Positions 26,101-34,806 of a stretch of DNA of 64,000 nucleotides are shown in pieces. Location: contig NZ_CP012673.1 of assembly GCF_002950945.1 (NCBI RefSeq), positions 5,641,001 to 5,705,000 of the forward strand, given 5' to 3'. The DNA is from Sorangium cellulosum (GTDB taxonomy: Bacteria > Myxococcota_A > Polyangia > Polyangiales > Polyangiaceae). The notes beneath the pieces are model-generated. The model saw only the letters and a list, made by a program, of their open reading frames with translations, made no database searches and was not told where the DNA came from. Position numbers and translations under genes: made by a program. Positions within the stretch are counted from its first letter, which is position 1. The number at the start of each line of letters is the position of its first letter.

Positions 26101-27444
26101 TACCGCATGCTCGGCCAGCGGCTGCCCGCGCTCCGCCCGGCGCCGGTCATCGCGCTCACCGCGACCGCCACGCCCGTCGTGCAGGACGATATCGTCGAGC
26201 AGCTCGGGCTCGCGTCCGCGGCGCGTTTCATCCACGGCTTCCGCCGGACCAACCTCGCCATCGAGCTCCTCGAGGCGAGCCCCGGAGACCGCCTCGCCCG
26301 GGCGCGCGCGCTGCTCGGGAAAGCCGGCAGGACGCCCGCCATCGTTTACGCGCCGACCCGGAAGGAGGCCGAGGCGCTCGCCCGGGGCCTCGCGGAAGAC
26401 CTCCCTGCCGAGGCGTACCACGCGGGCCTCGCCACGCCGGTGCGCGACCGGATCCAGGCGGCGTTCCTGAGCGGCGACCTCGAGGTCATCGTCGCGACGA
26501 TCGCGTTCGGCATGGGCATCGACAAGCCCGATGTGCGCACGGTCATCCACGCCGGGCTGCCCGGGAGCGTCGAGGGTTATTACCAGGAGATCGGCCGCGC
26601 CGGCCGCGACGGCCTCCCGTCGCGGGCCGTGCTGATGCACTCGTATGTCGACCGGCGGATGCACGAGTTCTTCCACGAGCGCGATTACCCTGATCCGGCG
26701 GTCCTGCAGCGGATCGAGGGGGTCCTCTCCGGAGAGCCTCGCCCGAAGGAGATGATCCTGGGCGATCTCGGCATGGATCCCGAGGTGGCGGAGAAGGCCC
26801 TGGAGAAGCTCTGGATCCACGGCGGCGCGCGGGTCGACGTCGACGGGGGCGTCGCGCTGGGCGAGCCGGGGTGGCGCGCCCCGTACGAGGCGCAGCGGCG
26901 CCACAAGCTCGCCGAGCTCGTGCAGATGGCGCGTTTCACCGAGAGCCACGGCTGCCGCATGCTCCACCTGGTCCGCCACTTCGGCGACCAGGAGGACACG
27001 GGCGAGCCGTGTGGCCTCTGCGACGTCTGCGCGCCGGACGCCTGCGCCGCGCGGGAGTTCCGGGCGCCGAGCCGAGACGAGGCGCAGGCGATCGCGAAGA
27101 TCGTGGCCGCGCTGCAGGGCGGCGAGCAGCCGACCGGCCGGCTCTACCGCGAGGCGTTCGCCGGCGGCTCGCTCGATCGGCGCGACTTCGAGCACCTGCT
27201 CGGCGGCCTGGTGAGGGCGGGCCTCGTGCAGGTGCGCGACGACGAGTTCGAGAAGGACGGCGAGCGCATCACGTTCCAGCGCGCGTCGCTCACGCCGCGG
27301 GGCCGCCTGGGCGTGCCGCCGGCCGACATCCCGCTCGCGAAGGCCCCGCCCAAGGTGAAGAAGCGGCAGAGCGCGACCTCCTCGGACGCGCGGCGGGCGT
27401 TCTTCGCCCGCAAGGCGCAGCGGAAGAAGGGGCGGTCGCGCTGA
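23173..27444 (+). CDS. DNA topoisomerase III fused to RecQ helicase
   Basis: 1423 residues in one uninterrupted frame. Residues 1-670 are a type IA topoisomerase of the TopB family: TOPRIM opening MIAVVAEKPAVARDIAAVLG, ATDAGREGELIF, LSVGRVQTPTL, active-site Tyr352 in LISYPRTDSRHL, GDHHAIIPT, and LGTPATRAAIIETLLRR. Residues about 671-817 are a low-complexity Ala/Pro/Arg linker. Residues 818-1423 are RecQ: FGFRAFRPYQEAV, Walker A MPTGAGKS (Lys868), DEAH at 961-964, the aromatic loop HCISKWGHDFRPDY, QEIGRAGRDG, the zinc Cys set 1261/1280/1283/1286 and a winged-helix region. All key residues of both enzymes are intact. In other organisms the two are separate partners that decatenate or dissolve DNA junctions. 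No ribosome binding site precedes the Met at 25624, so a separate RecQ start is unlikely. Confidence 0.95.
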   Translation: MIAVVAEKPAVARDIAAVLGATRRAEGFLEGGGYVITWAIGHLVAIAEPHQIDPAWKRWRLDLLPMLPGRFPLVVLPGTRAQFEVVRKVLCRRDVERVVCATDAGREGELIFRYIYEASGCTKPVDRLWISSLTPDAIRGGLRRLRDARGYDGLADAARGRSRADWLVGMNLSRAYSLAFDQDLSVGRVQTPTLSMVVERELAIRRFVPEPYLEVVATFRPFREEGREGGAGAAEVSSYKGTYFRDGELPGEKPGGAGGEKPGGAGGEKSETSPARRRLPPDGEEARRVVERARRGEARIEAVDSESRRLPPPLLYDLTELQRHANRLYGFSAQRTLEIAQTLYERRKLISYPRTDSRHLSTEVAATLGAVVRAIGDEGPYRGLLAPGTGVRPLGKRFVDDGKVGDHHAIIPTGARPPRAELAPDEQKIFDLVCRRLLSAWHEDHVTSITTVITAITTRVPGGAPVVDRYHSAGSVVEKVGWKVLDIGFGRPPAKPRKQGERGGGEGEAGEGEGERETADQALPPGLVRGEVQLVLDAQAQAKKTRPPPRFTEATLLTAMETAGSSLDEKEISEAMKDSGLGTPATRAAIIETLLRREYLVRKGKLLHATDKGIGLIEVVHADVKSPAMTGAWEAKLAQMARGRGDLSSFMEGIASYVRHVVEEVRSARRAPGGAAFSPEATASLPQEGDETRGAERGRSPAAAAPEAPPEREAPRAPARRPPGGSAGSAPVAASHGALRTAAAAAVSASPRRGTEWLKGAGRQGEPRQAISPSPGSTVEASGSIRPTPFTAGRAASAASPERAAASAAPPARSAAVMSAPARRPADLAELLQQCFGFRAFRPYQEAVCRTAAAGQDVLLVMPTGAGKSLCYQLPGIARGGTTLVVSPLIALMEDQAGKLRACGFAAERIHSGRSRAESRKACIDYLDGALDFLFIAPERLRVPGFPELLARRKPVLVAVDEAHCISKWGHDFRPDYRMLGQRLPALRPAPVIALTATATPVVQDDIVEQLGLASAARFIHGFRRTNLAIELLEASPGDRLARARALLGKAGRTPAIVYAPTRKEAEALARGLAEDLPAEAYHAGLATPVRDRIQAAFLSGDLEVIVATIAFGMGIDKPDVRTVIHAGLPGSVEGYYQEIGRAGRDGLPSRAVLMHSYVDRRMHEFFHERDYPDPAVLQRIEGVLSGEPRPKEMILGDLGMDPEVAEKALEKLWIHGGARVDVDGGVALGEPGWRAPYEAQRRHKLAELVQMARFTESHGCRMLHLVRHFGDQEDTGEPCGLCDVCAPDACAAREFRAPSRDEAQAIAKIVAALQGGEQPTGRLYREAFAGGSLDRRDFEHLLGGLVRAGLVQVRDDEFEKDGERITFQRASLTPRGRLGVPPADIPLAKAPPKVKKRQSATSSDARRAFFARKAQRKKGRSR
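23923..23970 (+). repeat. 24-bp tandem repeat within topB-recQ
   Basis: Two identical 24-base units (23923-23946, 23947-23970) encode GEKPGGAG twice, with a partial third (GEK). They form a small insertion in the topoisomerase domain between the SYKGTYFRDGEL strand and the Glu/Arg helix, probably a surface loop. Confidence 0.85.
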
Positions 27445-27465
27445 GCGGCGCGCCGGCGGCGGGGT

Positions 27466-27594
27466 TCAGCGGAAGATGCCGAAGTGCCCCAGCACCCACC
27501 AGAGCAGGACGAAGATGAGGATGGTGCTGAAGCACCCCCCGCCGAGCTTCTTCGCGCCGTAACCTGCCGCAATTCCACGCAAAATCTTGCTCAT
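27466..27594 (-). CDS. 42-residue single-span membrane protein
   Basis: Start ATG at 27594 with GGAGG nine bases upstream, a strong site. The peptide opens MSKILRGIAAGYGAKKLGGG and continues with one hydrophobic span (FSTILIFVLLWWVLGHFGIF). A basic, Gly-rich N-terminus followed by a membrane segment is typical of small inner-membrane or stress proteins. Family not recognised. It is convergent with topB-recQ, 21 bases between stops. Confidence 0.7.
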   Translation of the reverse strand: MSKILRGIAAGYGAKKLGGGCFSTILIFVLLWWVLGHFGIFR

Positions 27595-27838
27595 CGAACG
27601 ACCTCCGGCCCCGTGTCGGGGTGCTGTATGAGCAAAGCAACACGAATGCCACATCGGGCGGATCGAGAACCTTTCGCCAGAAGCTGCTGGTTTCGCTCGC
27701 TCGACGGGGTATCTCGTCGGCACGTGCGCCACACTGGGGCGATTCGCTACGCTTGCTTCGCTGTTCCCGTCCGCCTGGAGGGGCAATGTTGAACCGGGTG
27801 GGTCGTGGGGAGGGTCTCGCCCGCCGGGCGGCGGTCGG

Positions 27839-29461
27839 TTACCGGCCCAGCTTGGCGACCACGAGGCGCTGCATGGAGCCGTCTCCCGTGCCGGGGAGCG
27901 GGCCCGTGCCGAAGTTGGCGTGGGAGGATGTCGTGTAGCCCGCGACGAGCGTCTCGCCCGCCGATGACGTGGCGACAGCGCTCAGAACCGCATCGGTCCC
28001 GAGCAAGCGGCTCCATACGAGGCCTGCATCGGGGGTGAGCTTGGCGACGAAAGCCTGTCTGTCCTCCACCGCGAGTGGTCCGTCGCCGAGATCCAGCTGT
28101 TTCGTTGCGTGTCCGACGAGGACGATGTCACCGAACGGATCCATGGCGATTCCCCCCGCCACCTGGTTGCCGGTGCCGCCGAACGCGCGCACCCATCCAA
28201 CTGTGCTGTCGGCCTCGAGCTGCACCACGAACGTGTCGCTCTCGCCGGATGCCATCAGGCTGTGTGGCCCTATCTGCAGCTCGCCCGTGTAGTGCCCTGC
28301 CACGACAGGCCGCCCCGAGGCGTCCACGGTGATGTCCACCATGGCTACCGGGGTCGCCCCGGTCATTCTGCGAACCCAGCCTGTCGCTGCCCCGGCCGGG
28401 GTGAATTTCACGACGAAGTTGCTCTTCTCGACCTCGAACAGTCCTCCAAAATCGATGATCCCGCTCGATACCCCGGCGACGAAGATGTTGTTCGATCGGT
28501 CGACCGCGACGGCCGTGGCATTGTCCGGATCTGCTCCGCCGAAGCTGCGCGCCCAGCAACCGGGCGCAGTCACGCTGCCCGTGGCCCCGTCGAGCTTCGC
28601 GACGATGATGTCCGTCACGCCTTCGGGAGAGATCGGTCCCCCGCCGAAGTCGATCGGACCACTGAAGCTTCCCGCCACGACGACATCATCGTTCGCGTCG
28701 ATCGCGACCGCAGGGATGACGCCCTCCAGGCCTCCCCCCAGTCCTTTGCTCCAGGTGTGCTCGCCCGCTGGATTGAACCGCGCGATGAACGCGCCCGGAG
28801 GGAGCGGCCCGTCGCCGAAGTCGATCCCCCCGTAGATGCTCTCGCCGGCCAGAACCACGTTCCCCTTGGAGTCGACGGCGAGGGCCCATGGATTGTCCGC
28901 GGAGGAATCGCCGAACTGCCTCGCCCACACGGGTACGCCGGCCGGGTCCAGCTTGAGGAGCAACGCGTCCGTGGTGTTGGCCGAAGAAAGCGTGCTGTCG
29001 CCAATGGTGATGGTGTCGTAGAAGGCAGCGCTGACGAGCACGTTGCCCTCGGCATCGCTGGCGACGGCCATCGGGTAGACGTCGCCCGTCTGCGCGTACG
29101 CGGTCGCCCAGACGATGCATTCCAGCGCGTCGCAGTTCTCATCGTCCGCGGCGTCGCAGCGCTCCAGCGCCGGCAGGACCTCTCCTTCGCATGCGCCCCA
29201 GGTCCCGTCGGCGTTGCAGGTGCGCGTGCCTTCCCGGCACGCGCCCTCGCTCCTGGTGGCCGGCGGGCCGGCGTAGCACGCTTCCGAAGCGTCCGGCGCG
29301 CATGCGGAGTCCTCGCCCCCAGAACCCCCCGCGCCCCCGCCCGTGTCACCCGGCGGCGTGTCGGTGAACTCGTCCAGGCCGAGCAGCAGCCCGCAGCCGC
29401 TGGCACACAGCCCCAGGCCGACGAGGGAAGCAACGACGTACGATTGTGCCTGAGCTCGCAT
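27839..29461 (-). CDS. Secreted beta-propeller-type lipoprotein (SBBP/NHL-like repeats)
   Basis: 540 residues. Signal peptide with lipobox-like LCASGC near residue 20, a Gly/Ser/Asp spacer, a Cys-rich module common in myxobacterial lipoproteins (CNADGTWGACEGEVLPALER), then about eight repeats of roughly 45 residues with the pattern DxxGNVxxAGxFxGxIDFGxG and an AxLxPxGxxxWxRxFG strand. This layout predicts a beta-propeller exposed at the cell surface. The function is unknown; many paralogues are usual in large myxobacterial genomes. Confidence 0.85.
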   Translation of the reverse strand: MRAQAQSYVVASLVGLGLCASGCGLLLGLDEFTDTPPGDTGGGAGGSGGEDSACAPDASEACYAGPPATRSEGACREGTRTCNADGTWGACEGEVLPALERCDAADDENCDALECIVWATAYAQTGDVYPMAVASDAEGNVLVSAAFYDTITIGDSTLSSANTTDALLLKLDPAGVPVWARQFGDSSADNPWALAVDSKGNVVLAGESIYGGIDFGDGPLPPGAFIARFNPAGEHTWSKGLGGGLEGVIPAVAIDANDDVVVAGSFSGPIDFGGGPISPEGVTDIIVAKLDGATGSVTAPGCWARSFGGADPDNATAVAVDRSNNIFVAGVSSGIIDFGGLFEVEKSNFVVKFTPAGAATGWVRRMTGATPVAMVDITVDASGRPVVAGHYTGELQIGPHSLMASGESDTFVVQLEADSTVGWVRAFGGTGNQVAGGIAMDPFGDIVLVGHATKQLDLGDGPLAVEDRQAFVAKLTPDAGLVWSRLLGTDAVLSAVATSSAGETLVAGYTTSSHANFGTGPLPGTGDGSMQRLVVAKLGR

Positions 29462-29583
29462 GATGTTCGGTGCGCGCACGGGCTGCAGCCGACGCGGCCC
29501 TGCGGGCGCTGCCGCGGAGGCTATCACACGATCGTGACCGTTGGCTCCACGTCCGCGGATCCACATCCCGGCAGCGCATCATG

Positions 29584-30402
29584 TCAGCCCCGGGCGCGCC
29601 GCGGCGTGGATTCGTACCCGATGATCGAGAGCCCGATGCGTCCCGAGAGCCGGCGCAGCACTGCGCGCGGCAGCACGCGGGAGAGCTGGGCCGTGGCCTT
29701 GCTCACGAGGGTCGGCACGACGACGGCGGCGCCCCGGTCTGCCGCCGCGATGCCGTACGCCGCGCAGTCCTCGGCCGACAGCTCGAACGGAGGCTTCTTG
29801 CGCGGCACGCCGGGCGCCCCTGCGTCGAATATCTCCGTGGTCACGGGGCCGGGGCAGAGGGCCGTGACGGTGACGCCCGTCCCGTCGAGCTCCACGGCCA
29901 GGCTCTCGGACAGCGACAGCACGAACGCCTTGGTGGCGCCATACACCGCGTGCCCCGGCGTCGGCTGGAACGCGGCGAGCGACGCCACGTTGAGCACGCG
30001 CCCACCTCCGCGCGCGACCAGATCGGGCACGACGGCCGCGCACAGGGCGACGACGCTCTCGCAGTTGAGCCGCACCAGACGCGCCAGCGCGGCCGGGTCG
30101 CCTTCCAGGAAGGGCCCGAGCTGCGTCGTGCCGGCGTTGTTCACCAGCCAGGCGGCGCCGCCGAGGGCGCGCGCCTTGTCGCGCACATGGAGGGCGGCGC
30201 CCTCCCCGGTGACGTCGAGCTCGAGGGGGTGGATGGCCGCGTGACCGGTGGAGCGCGCCCGCGCGGAGAGCTCTTCGAGGCGGTGGCCGCGCCGGCCGAT
30301 GGCGAGGACCGGCTGCCCGCGCGCCGAGAGCTGGCGCGCGAGCTCCGCGCCGATGCCGGACGAGGCGCCCGTGACGATGGCAAGGCCCGAGGTCGTGGTC
30401 AT
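29584..30402 (-). CDS. Short-chain dehydrogenase/reductase (DltE-like)
   Basis: 272 residues. Nucleotide-binding motif TGASSGIG at residues 11-18, NNAG near 88, catalytic Ser and YGATK (Tyr-x3-Lys) near 153-157, and PGPVTTEIF after it. Groups with the broad COG0300-type reductases acting on acyl or keto substrates; the substrate is unknown. It is transcribed away from traA. Confidence 0.9.
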   Translation of the reverse strand: MTTTSGLAIVTGASSGIGAELARQLSARGQPVLAIGRRGHRLEELSARARSTGHAAIHPLELDVTGEGAALHVRDKARALGGAAWLVNNAGTTQLGPFLEGDPAALARLVRLNCESVVALCAAVVPDLVARGGGRVLNVASLAAFQPTPGHAVYGATKAFVLSLSESLAVELDGTGVTVTALCPGPVTTEIFDAGAPGVPRKKPPFELSAEDCAAYGIAAADRGAAVVVPTLVSKATAQLSRVLPRAVLRRLSGRIGLSIIGYESTPRRARG

Positions 30403-30796
30403 GGCGCCATCCTTTACGCCGCTCCGTCCGGGATCGCGAGCGGGCTGTGGATCCTGAGCAGGCGCGAACGCGCGTGAGCTCGAGAGGTCGCTCCCCGGCC
30501 GCCCTTGCCGCGCAGCGTTAGCATTGCAGTCACGCGCACGTCATCCGACGCGGGCGCACGTGCCGGCAGCGGCGTCCAGCCCTCGCGCAGACGACGCCCG
30601 CGCCTCGTCGGGCGGCCGTCGCTCGCGGAGGCGGAGCGCCGGCCGTCCCGCCGGCATGGAAGCACGGGAGGGTAGAGGGCCGTTCCCTACATCCGGAAGC
30701 GTCGCGAGCAGCCTTCTCCTCTTGCGGATCGCCGCGGTCACCGGCTAGCCTACTGACGGTGCTTTGGGCGTGTTGATGCTAAGGACCCGCGGAGCC
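30403..30796. other. Intergenic region, 394 bp, divergent SDR/traA
   Basis: It should carry the traA promoter and that of the SDR gene. An AAGGA at 30781-30785 lies 11 bases upstream of the traA ATG and may be its ribosome binding site. I see no clear sigma-54 or sigma-70 boxes, and no convincing small gene. Confidence 0.5.
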
Positions 30797-32875
30797 ATGC
30801 GCAATCGACGAGCTGTACTCGCCACCGCAGCTCTCCTCTCGCTGCTTCCGGCGCCTCTCTACGCCGCGCCGGTCGAGGTGCTGGAGCCGTTCGTACCGCC
30901 GCCCGAGGTCGAGGGCACCGGCCTGTGCTCCGCGTCGGCCGTCTCGGAGGATCCGCTCCGCCAATTCGGCTTCTTCGATGAGGGCACATTCAACTCGGGC
31001 ATCAACTCCTTCATGGAGGATCGACCGACCGGCGCGGAGGGTCGACTCGAGAAGGTCGTCCGGACCGTCTTCGACCTCAGCAATAACAACGCGACCGGCC
31101 TGCAGCTCAGCTACGGCGACTTTACCGGGTTGATGTCGCCCGACTGCGAGGTCGGCGGCTGTGCGTTCTACCGAGGACCTGACCCTCAGACTCCTAACGG
31201 TGAAATCGACCTGAACGACCCGAACACGGCGTTCGCCACGCGGTTCCGCGGGTTCTTGAACGTCACATCGGAGTTCGTCAACCGGCCGGTTCACTTCGCG
31301 TTCTACGCGGACGACGCCGTGAGCCTCACCTTCTTCGACAAGAACGTCGGCGCGGTCTCCGTGCTCGTTCGCCCGACGCAGCTGGGCAAGCCGACCTGGC
31401 GCACCACGAACACCGTGACGTTCCGGCAGCCCGGCCTGTACCCGCTCGAGATCCTCTACGTCGCGGTCGCGGAGCACTCGGCGCTCGAGATGTCGTATCT
31501 GATCGGGGATTTCGATGACTACGAGCTCGGGGCGAGCGAGCCCGGGAGCGTGAGCCTCGAAGAGGAAGGCTTCACCCCCTTCGAGCCGACGCAGTTCTTC
31601 CAGACGCTGAGCGGGTCGCCGTCGTTCCCCGATCTCGATCAGTGCCAGCAATGCAATCGACAGTTCGTGGGCGTCGACGGCAACAACGGCTGTCCCTCGA
31701 GCTATTACTGCAACGAAGCCGCCCTGTGCGCCCCCTGCGACACCGCGTACTACTGCGGGGCGTCGTGCGTGGAGTGCAAGGGCGACACGCTGTTCTGCAT
31801 CGACATCAACGGCGAGTATGAGTGCGCGCAGTGCCGCGACGACTACGATTGCTGCGACGGCTTCAGCTGCGATCCGGTGACGCACACCTGCAACGAGTGC
31901 AACGTCGACCCGGACTGCCCGCGCGGCGAGATCTGCGTCGAGCACTCCTGCGAGCCGTGCAACACCGCCGACCGGTGCGCCGGCAACTCGTGCAACTGCT
32001 GTCCCAACGGCATCAACGGCACGCAGATGGAGTGCGCGCCGGTCGAGCCGGGCGGGACCCCGATGTGCGTCGAGTGCCTCGAGGACCCGGACTGCCCCGA
32101 CGGCAAGCGGTGCCACGTCCCGACGGGGCACTGCGTCGACAAGATCCCGGAGAACGCCCTGCCGAACTGCTGCGGTGACGGCTGCGTCGACTGCATGCTC
32201 CCCGAGGACCCGAACGACCCCCAGACGCCCCCGGTGCCGTTCTGCCTCCCCGGGCCCGTCGGCACCGCGTGCGCCGCGTGCCGCAACGACATGGACTGCG
32301 GCGAGGGCCAGTACTGCCTGAGCGGCGAGTGCAAGGAGTGCGTCCAGGACCGGCGCTGCGGGCTGCGCTGCGACAGCTGCGGCGGCGACACACCGTTCTG
32401 CATCGGCCCGTTCGCCGAGACCGCCGCCTGCGTGCGCTGTACGTCCGACGAGGAGTGCGCCGGCACCACGTGCAACCCCGAGACCCACGAATGCGAGCCG
32501 GGGTGCATGGCGACCTGCGGGGAGGACACCCCCTACTGCGACGGCCAGAAGTGCGTCGAGTGTTACGCCGACACGCAGTGCCCCTGCGGCAACACGTGCG
32601 ACCTCGCGACGAACACCTGCGACATCTCCTGCAAGACCAACGTGGACTGCCTCGGCAACGAGCACTGCCGCTGGACCGACGAGGCGGACGCCAAGGAGTG
32701 CGCGCTCGGCCCGATGCCGGACAACGTCGCGTGCGGCGGCACCCTCGCCGAGATCTGCAGCGTCTCGGCCGTCGGCCACAAGGGCGCCGATCCGCGGACC
32801 GCCGCGCTCCTCGCCCTCGCGGCGCTCGCCCTCGCCGAGCGCCAGCGCCGGCGGCGCAACGGAGACCCCTCGTGA
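30797..32875 (+). CDS. traA: Outer-membrane exchange receptor TraA
   Basis: 692 residues. Signal peptide (MRNRRAVLATAALLSLLPA), then a PA14-like lectin-type domain at about 30-255 (VHFAFYADDAVSLTFFDKNV; LYPLEILYVAVAEHSALEMS), then some 370 residues very rich in Cys with repeated CxxCxxxxxCxxG-type units (CPSSYYCNEAALCAPCDTAY), and a MYXO-CTERM-like tail: Cys in EICSVSAVG, a short hydrophobic run (AALLALAALALA), and RQRRRR. This order matches TraA of Myxococcus, the cell-surface receptor for contact-dependent outer-membrane fusion between kin. The next gene, traB, overlaps it. In the family the PA14 part determines recognition specificity. Confidence 0.9.
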   Translation: MRNRRAVLATAALLSLLPAPLYAAPVEVLEPFVPPPEVEGTGLCSASAVSEDPLRQFGFFDEGTFNSGINSFMEDRPTGAEGRLEKVVRTVFDLSNNNATGLQLSYGDFTGLMSPDCEVGGCAFYRGPDPQTPNGEIDLNDPNTAFATRFRGFLNVTSEFVNRPVHFAFYADDAVSLTFFDKNVGAVSVLVRPTQLGKPTWRTTNTVTFRQPGLYPLEILYVAVAEHSALEMSYLIGDFDDYELGASEPGSVSLEEEGFTPFEPTQFFQTLSGSPSFPDLDQCQQCNRQFVGVDGNNGCPSSYYCNEAALCAPCDTAYYCGASCVECKGDTLFCIDINGEYECAQCRDDYDCCDGFSCDPVTHTCNECNVDPDCPRGEICVEHSCEPCNTADRCAGNSCNCCPNGINGTQMECAPVEPGGTPMCVECLEDPDCPDGKRCHVPTGHCVDKIPENALPNCCGDGCVDCMLPEDPNDPQTPPVPFCLPGPVGTACAACRNDMDCGEGQYCLSGECKECVQDRRCGLRCDSCGGDTPFCIGPFAETAACVRCTSDEECAGTTCNPETHECEPGCMATCGEDTPYCDGQKCVECYADTQCPCGNTCDLATNTCDISCKTNVDCLGNEHCRWTDEADAKECALGPMPDNVACGGTLAEICSVSAVGHKGADPRTAALLALAALALAERQRRRRNGDPS

Positions 32876-34806
32876 GAAAACGCACGCTCCTGCTCGCGCT
32901 GTCGGCGCTCCTCGCCGCAAGCCCCGAGGTCGCGCTCGCCGAAGAGGGACGCTTCGACGCCCAGGTGTTCCGCCCGGCCGCCGCCCCGCGCGATCTCGTG
33001 ATGGTGCAGAAATCCGAGGTCATCGGAAATCTCTCGCCGACCGTGGGCCTCTACAGCGACATCGCGGCCGATCCGCTGGTGCTGCTCGTCGCGGGCGAGG
33101 ACACGAACCAGGCGGTCAACGCCATCTCCTCGCGGCTGGAGCTCGCGTTCCTCGCGGGCATCGGCTTCTTCGACGTGTTCGACGTCACGATGACCATGCC
33201 GCTCATCCTCTTCCAGGAAGGCGGCAACCTCCGCAGGTTCGGCACCGAGGGGTCGGTCAAGAGCAACACCGTGGGTGACCTCCGCTTCTCCACCAAGGTC
33301 TCGCTCCCTTACCTGAACCGGAAGGAGCAGGTGAAGGAGGGGTTCGGGATGGCGGTCGCGGGCAACCTCAACTTTCCCACGGGCGACCAGAACGCCTTTG
33401 CCAGCGACGGCGCGCTGAGCGGCGGCGCGACGCTCATCGCCGACTACCGGTTCAACTTCGGGCTGCTCCTCGCCGCCAACGCCGGCATCTGGCTGCGGCC
33501 GGAGAACCAGTTCGCGGGCGTGCGCGTCGGCGACATGGCGCAGTTCGGCATCGCGGCCGAGCAGTACGTCGTGCAGCGCTGGGGCCTCTCGGTCCTCGGC
33601 AACGTGTACGGCTATCCCTCCCTGTCGAGTTACCCCGACGACCCCGGGCAGATCCCCGCGGAGGCGCTGCTCGGGCTGCGCTGGCAGACCAAACACGGCG
33701 TCACGATCACCTTCGGCGCGGCGTGCGGCTTCGGCGCGCCCTCGATCCGCTTCTTCAACGTGATCACCTGGCAGCCGAAGACCTCGCAGGAGCAGGAGGA
33801 GATCAACCGCCTGCAGCAGCAGGACAACGACGATCCCGACCGCGACGGGCTGATCGGCGCCGCGGATCGCTGCCCCGACATCCCGGGGAGCCCCGAGAAC
33901 TTCGGCTGTCCGGACCTGGACACCGACGGCGACGGCTTCTTCGATCGCGATGACCAGTGCCCCGACAAGCCCGCTGGCCCGCACGGCAAGAACGGGTGCC
34001 CGATCGCCTTCATCCGGGGCGACGAGATCGTGATCACCGAGCAGGTCCATTTCGCGACCGACAGGGACATCATCCTGGAGGACTCGAATCCGACGCTCGA
34101 GGCGGTCGCGCAGGTGCTCATCGACAACCCCGAGATCCGCGAGGTGCGGATCGAGGGCCACACCGACGTGCGCGCGAGCGACGTCTACAACCTGGCCCTG
34201 TCCCAGCGCCGCGTGGCGAGCGTCATGGCGTACCTCATCGCGAAGGGCGTCGATCCGTCGCGCCTCCAGGCGAAGGGGTACGGGCACACGCAGCCGATCT
34301 ACGACGACACCGGCTGCACCGGGCCGGACGCGCAGCTGAGCGCCGACTGCCAGTTCATGACGTCGAAGAACCGGCGCGTGGTCTTCCGCATCCTGCGTTA
34401 CGGCGCCGCGGGGCCGAAGCCGCTCAGCGGCGTACCCGAGGGGAGCGGGCCGGTCCTGCCGTCGGGCGGGGTGCTGCCGCAGAAGTCGACGGGCACGCTG
34501 CCGACCCAGGGCACGCTGCCGAATCAGGGGGTCCTCAGGTCGAACGTGCTGCCGGGCAGCGAGCCCACGCTGCCGTCGGCCGGCACCGCGCCCGGCGGCG
34601 TGGCGCCGCTGCCGAACCGCGGCGACGCGGGGGGGCTCCCCAGCAACAAGAGCGTGCTGCCGAGATCCGGGGCGCCGGCGCCGGCGCCCTCGACGTCGGC
34701 CCAGCCGCCCGCGCCGCCGGCAGCCCCGCCGCCGGGGCAGGCGCCGACAGCGCCGCAGAAGAAGGGCCCGGCGCCTGCGCCGGCGCCAGGCGGCACGAGG
34801 CCGTAA
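32872..34806 (+). CDS. traB: TraB, OmpA-type partner of TraA
   Basis: 644 residues from a GTG at 32872 overlapping the traA stop (GTGA), with GGAG about 10 bases upstream. Signal peptide (LLLALSALLAASPEVALA), a beta-strand-rich N-terminal half likely to form an outer-membrane barrel, acidic calcium-type repeats (DNDDPDRDGLIGAADRCPD; DTDGDGFFDRDDQCPDKPAG), then an OmpA peptidoglycan-binding domain (VRIEGHTDVRASDVYNLALS; SKNRRVVFRIL). A low-complexity tail of about 150 residues with LP-x-G repeats follows, longer than I expect for TraB. Works with TraA in outer-membrane exchange. Confidence 0.9.
   Translation: MRKRTLLLALSALLAASPEVALAEEGRFDAQVFRPAAAPRDLVMVQKSEVIGNLSPTVGLYSDIAADPLVLLVAGEDTNQAVNAISSRLELAFLAGIGFFDVFDVTMTMPLILFQEGGNLRRFGTEGSVKSNTVGDLRFSTKVSLPYLNRKEQVKEGFGMAVAGNLNFPTGDQNAFASDGALSGGATLIADYRFNFGLLLAANAGIWLRPENQFAGVRVGDMAQFGIAAEQYVVQRWGLSVLGNVYGYPSLSSYPDDPGQIPAEALLGLRWQTKHGVTITFGAACGFGAPSIRFFNVITWQPKTSQEQEEINRLQQQDNDDPDRDGLIGAADRCPDIPGSPENFGCPDLDTDGDGFFDRDDQCPDKPAGPHGKNGCPIAFIRGDEIVITEQVHFATDRDIILEDSNPTLEAVAQVLIDNPEIREVRIEGHTDVRASDVYNLALSQRRVASVMAYLIAKGVDPSRLQAKGYGHTQPIYDDTGCTGPDAQLSADCQFMTSKNRRVVFRILRYGAAGPKPLSGVPEGSGPVLPSGGVLPQKSTGTLPTQGTLPNQGVLRSNVLPGSEPTLPSAGTAPGGVAPLPNRGDAGGLPSNKSVLPRSGAPAPAPSTSAQPPAPPAAPPPGQAPTAPQKKGPAPAPAPGGTRP

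Noticed and set aside
25624..27444. RecQ as a separate gene starting at the Met at 25624
   Set aside because: The upstream frame is open and continuous with the topoisomerase, and no ribosome binding site precedes this Met.
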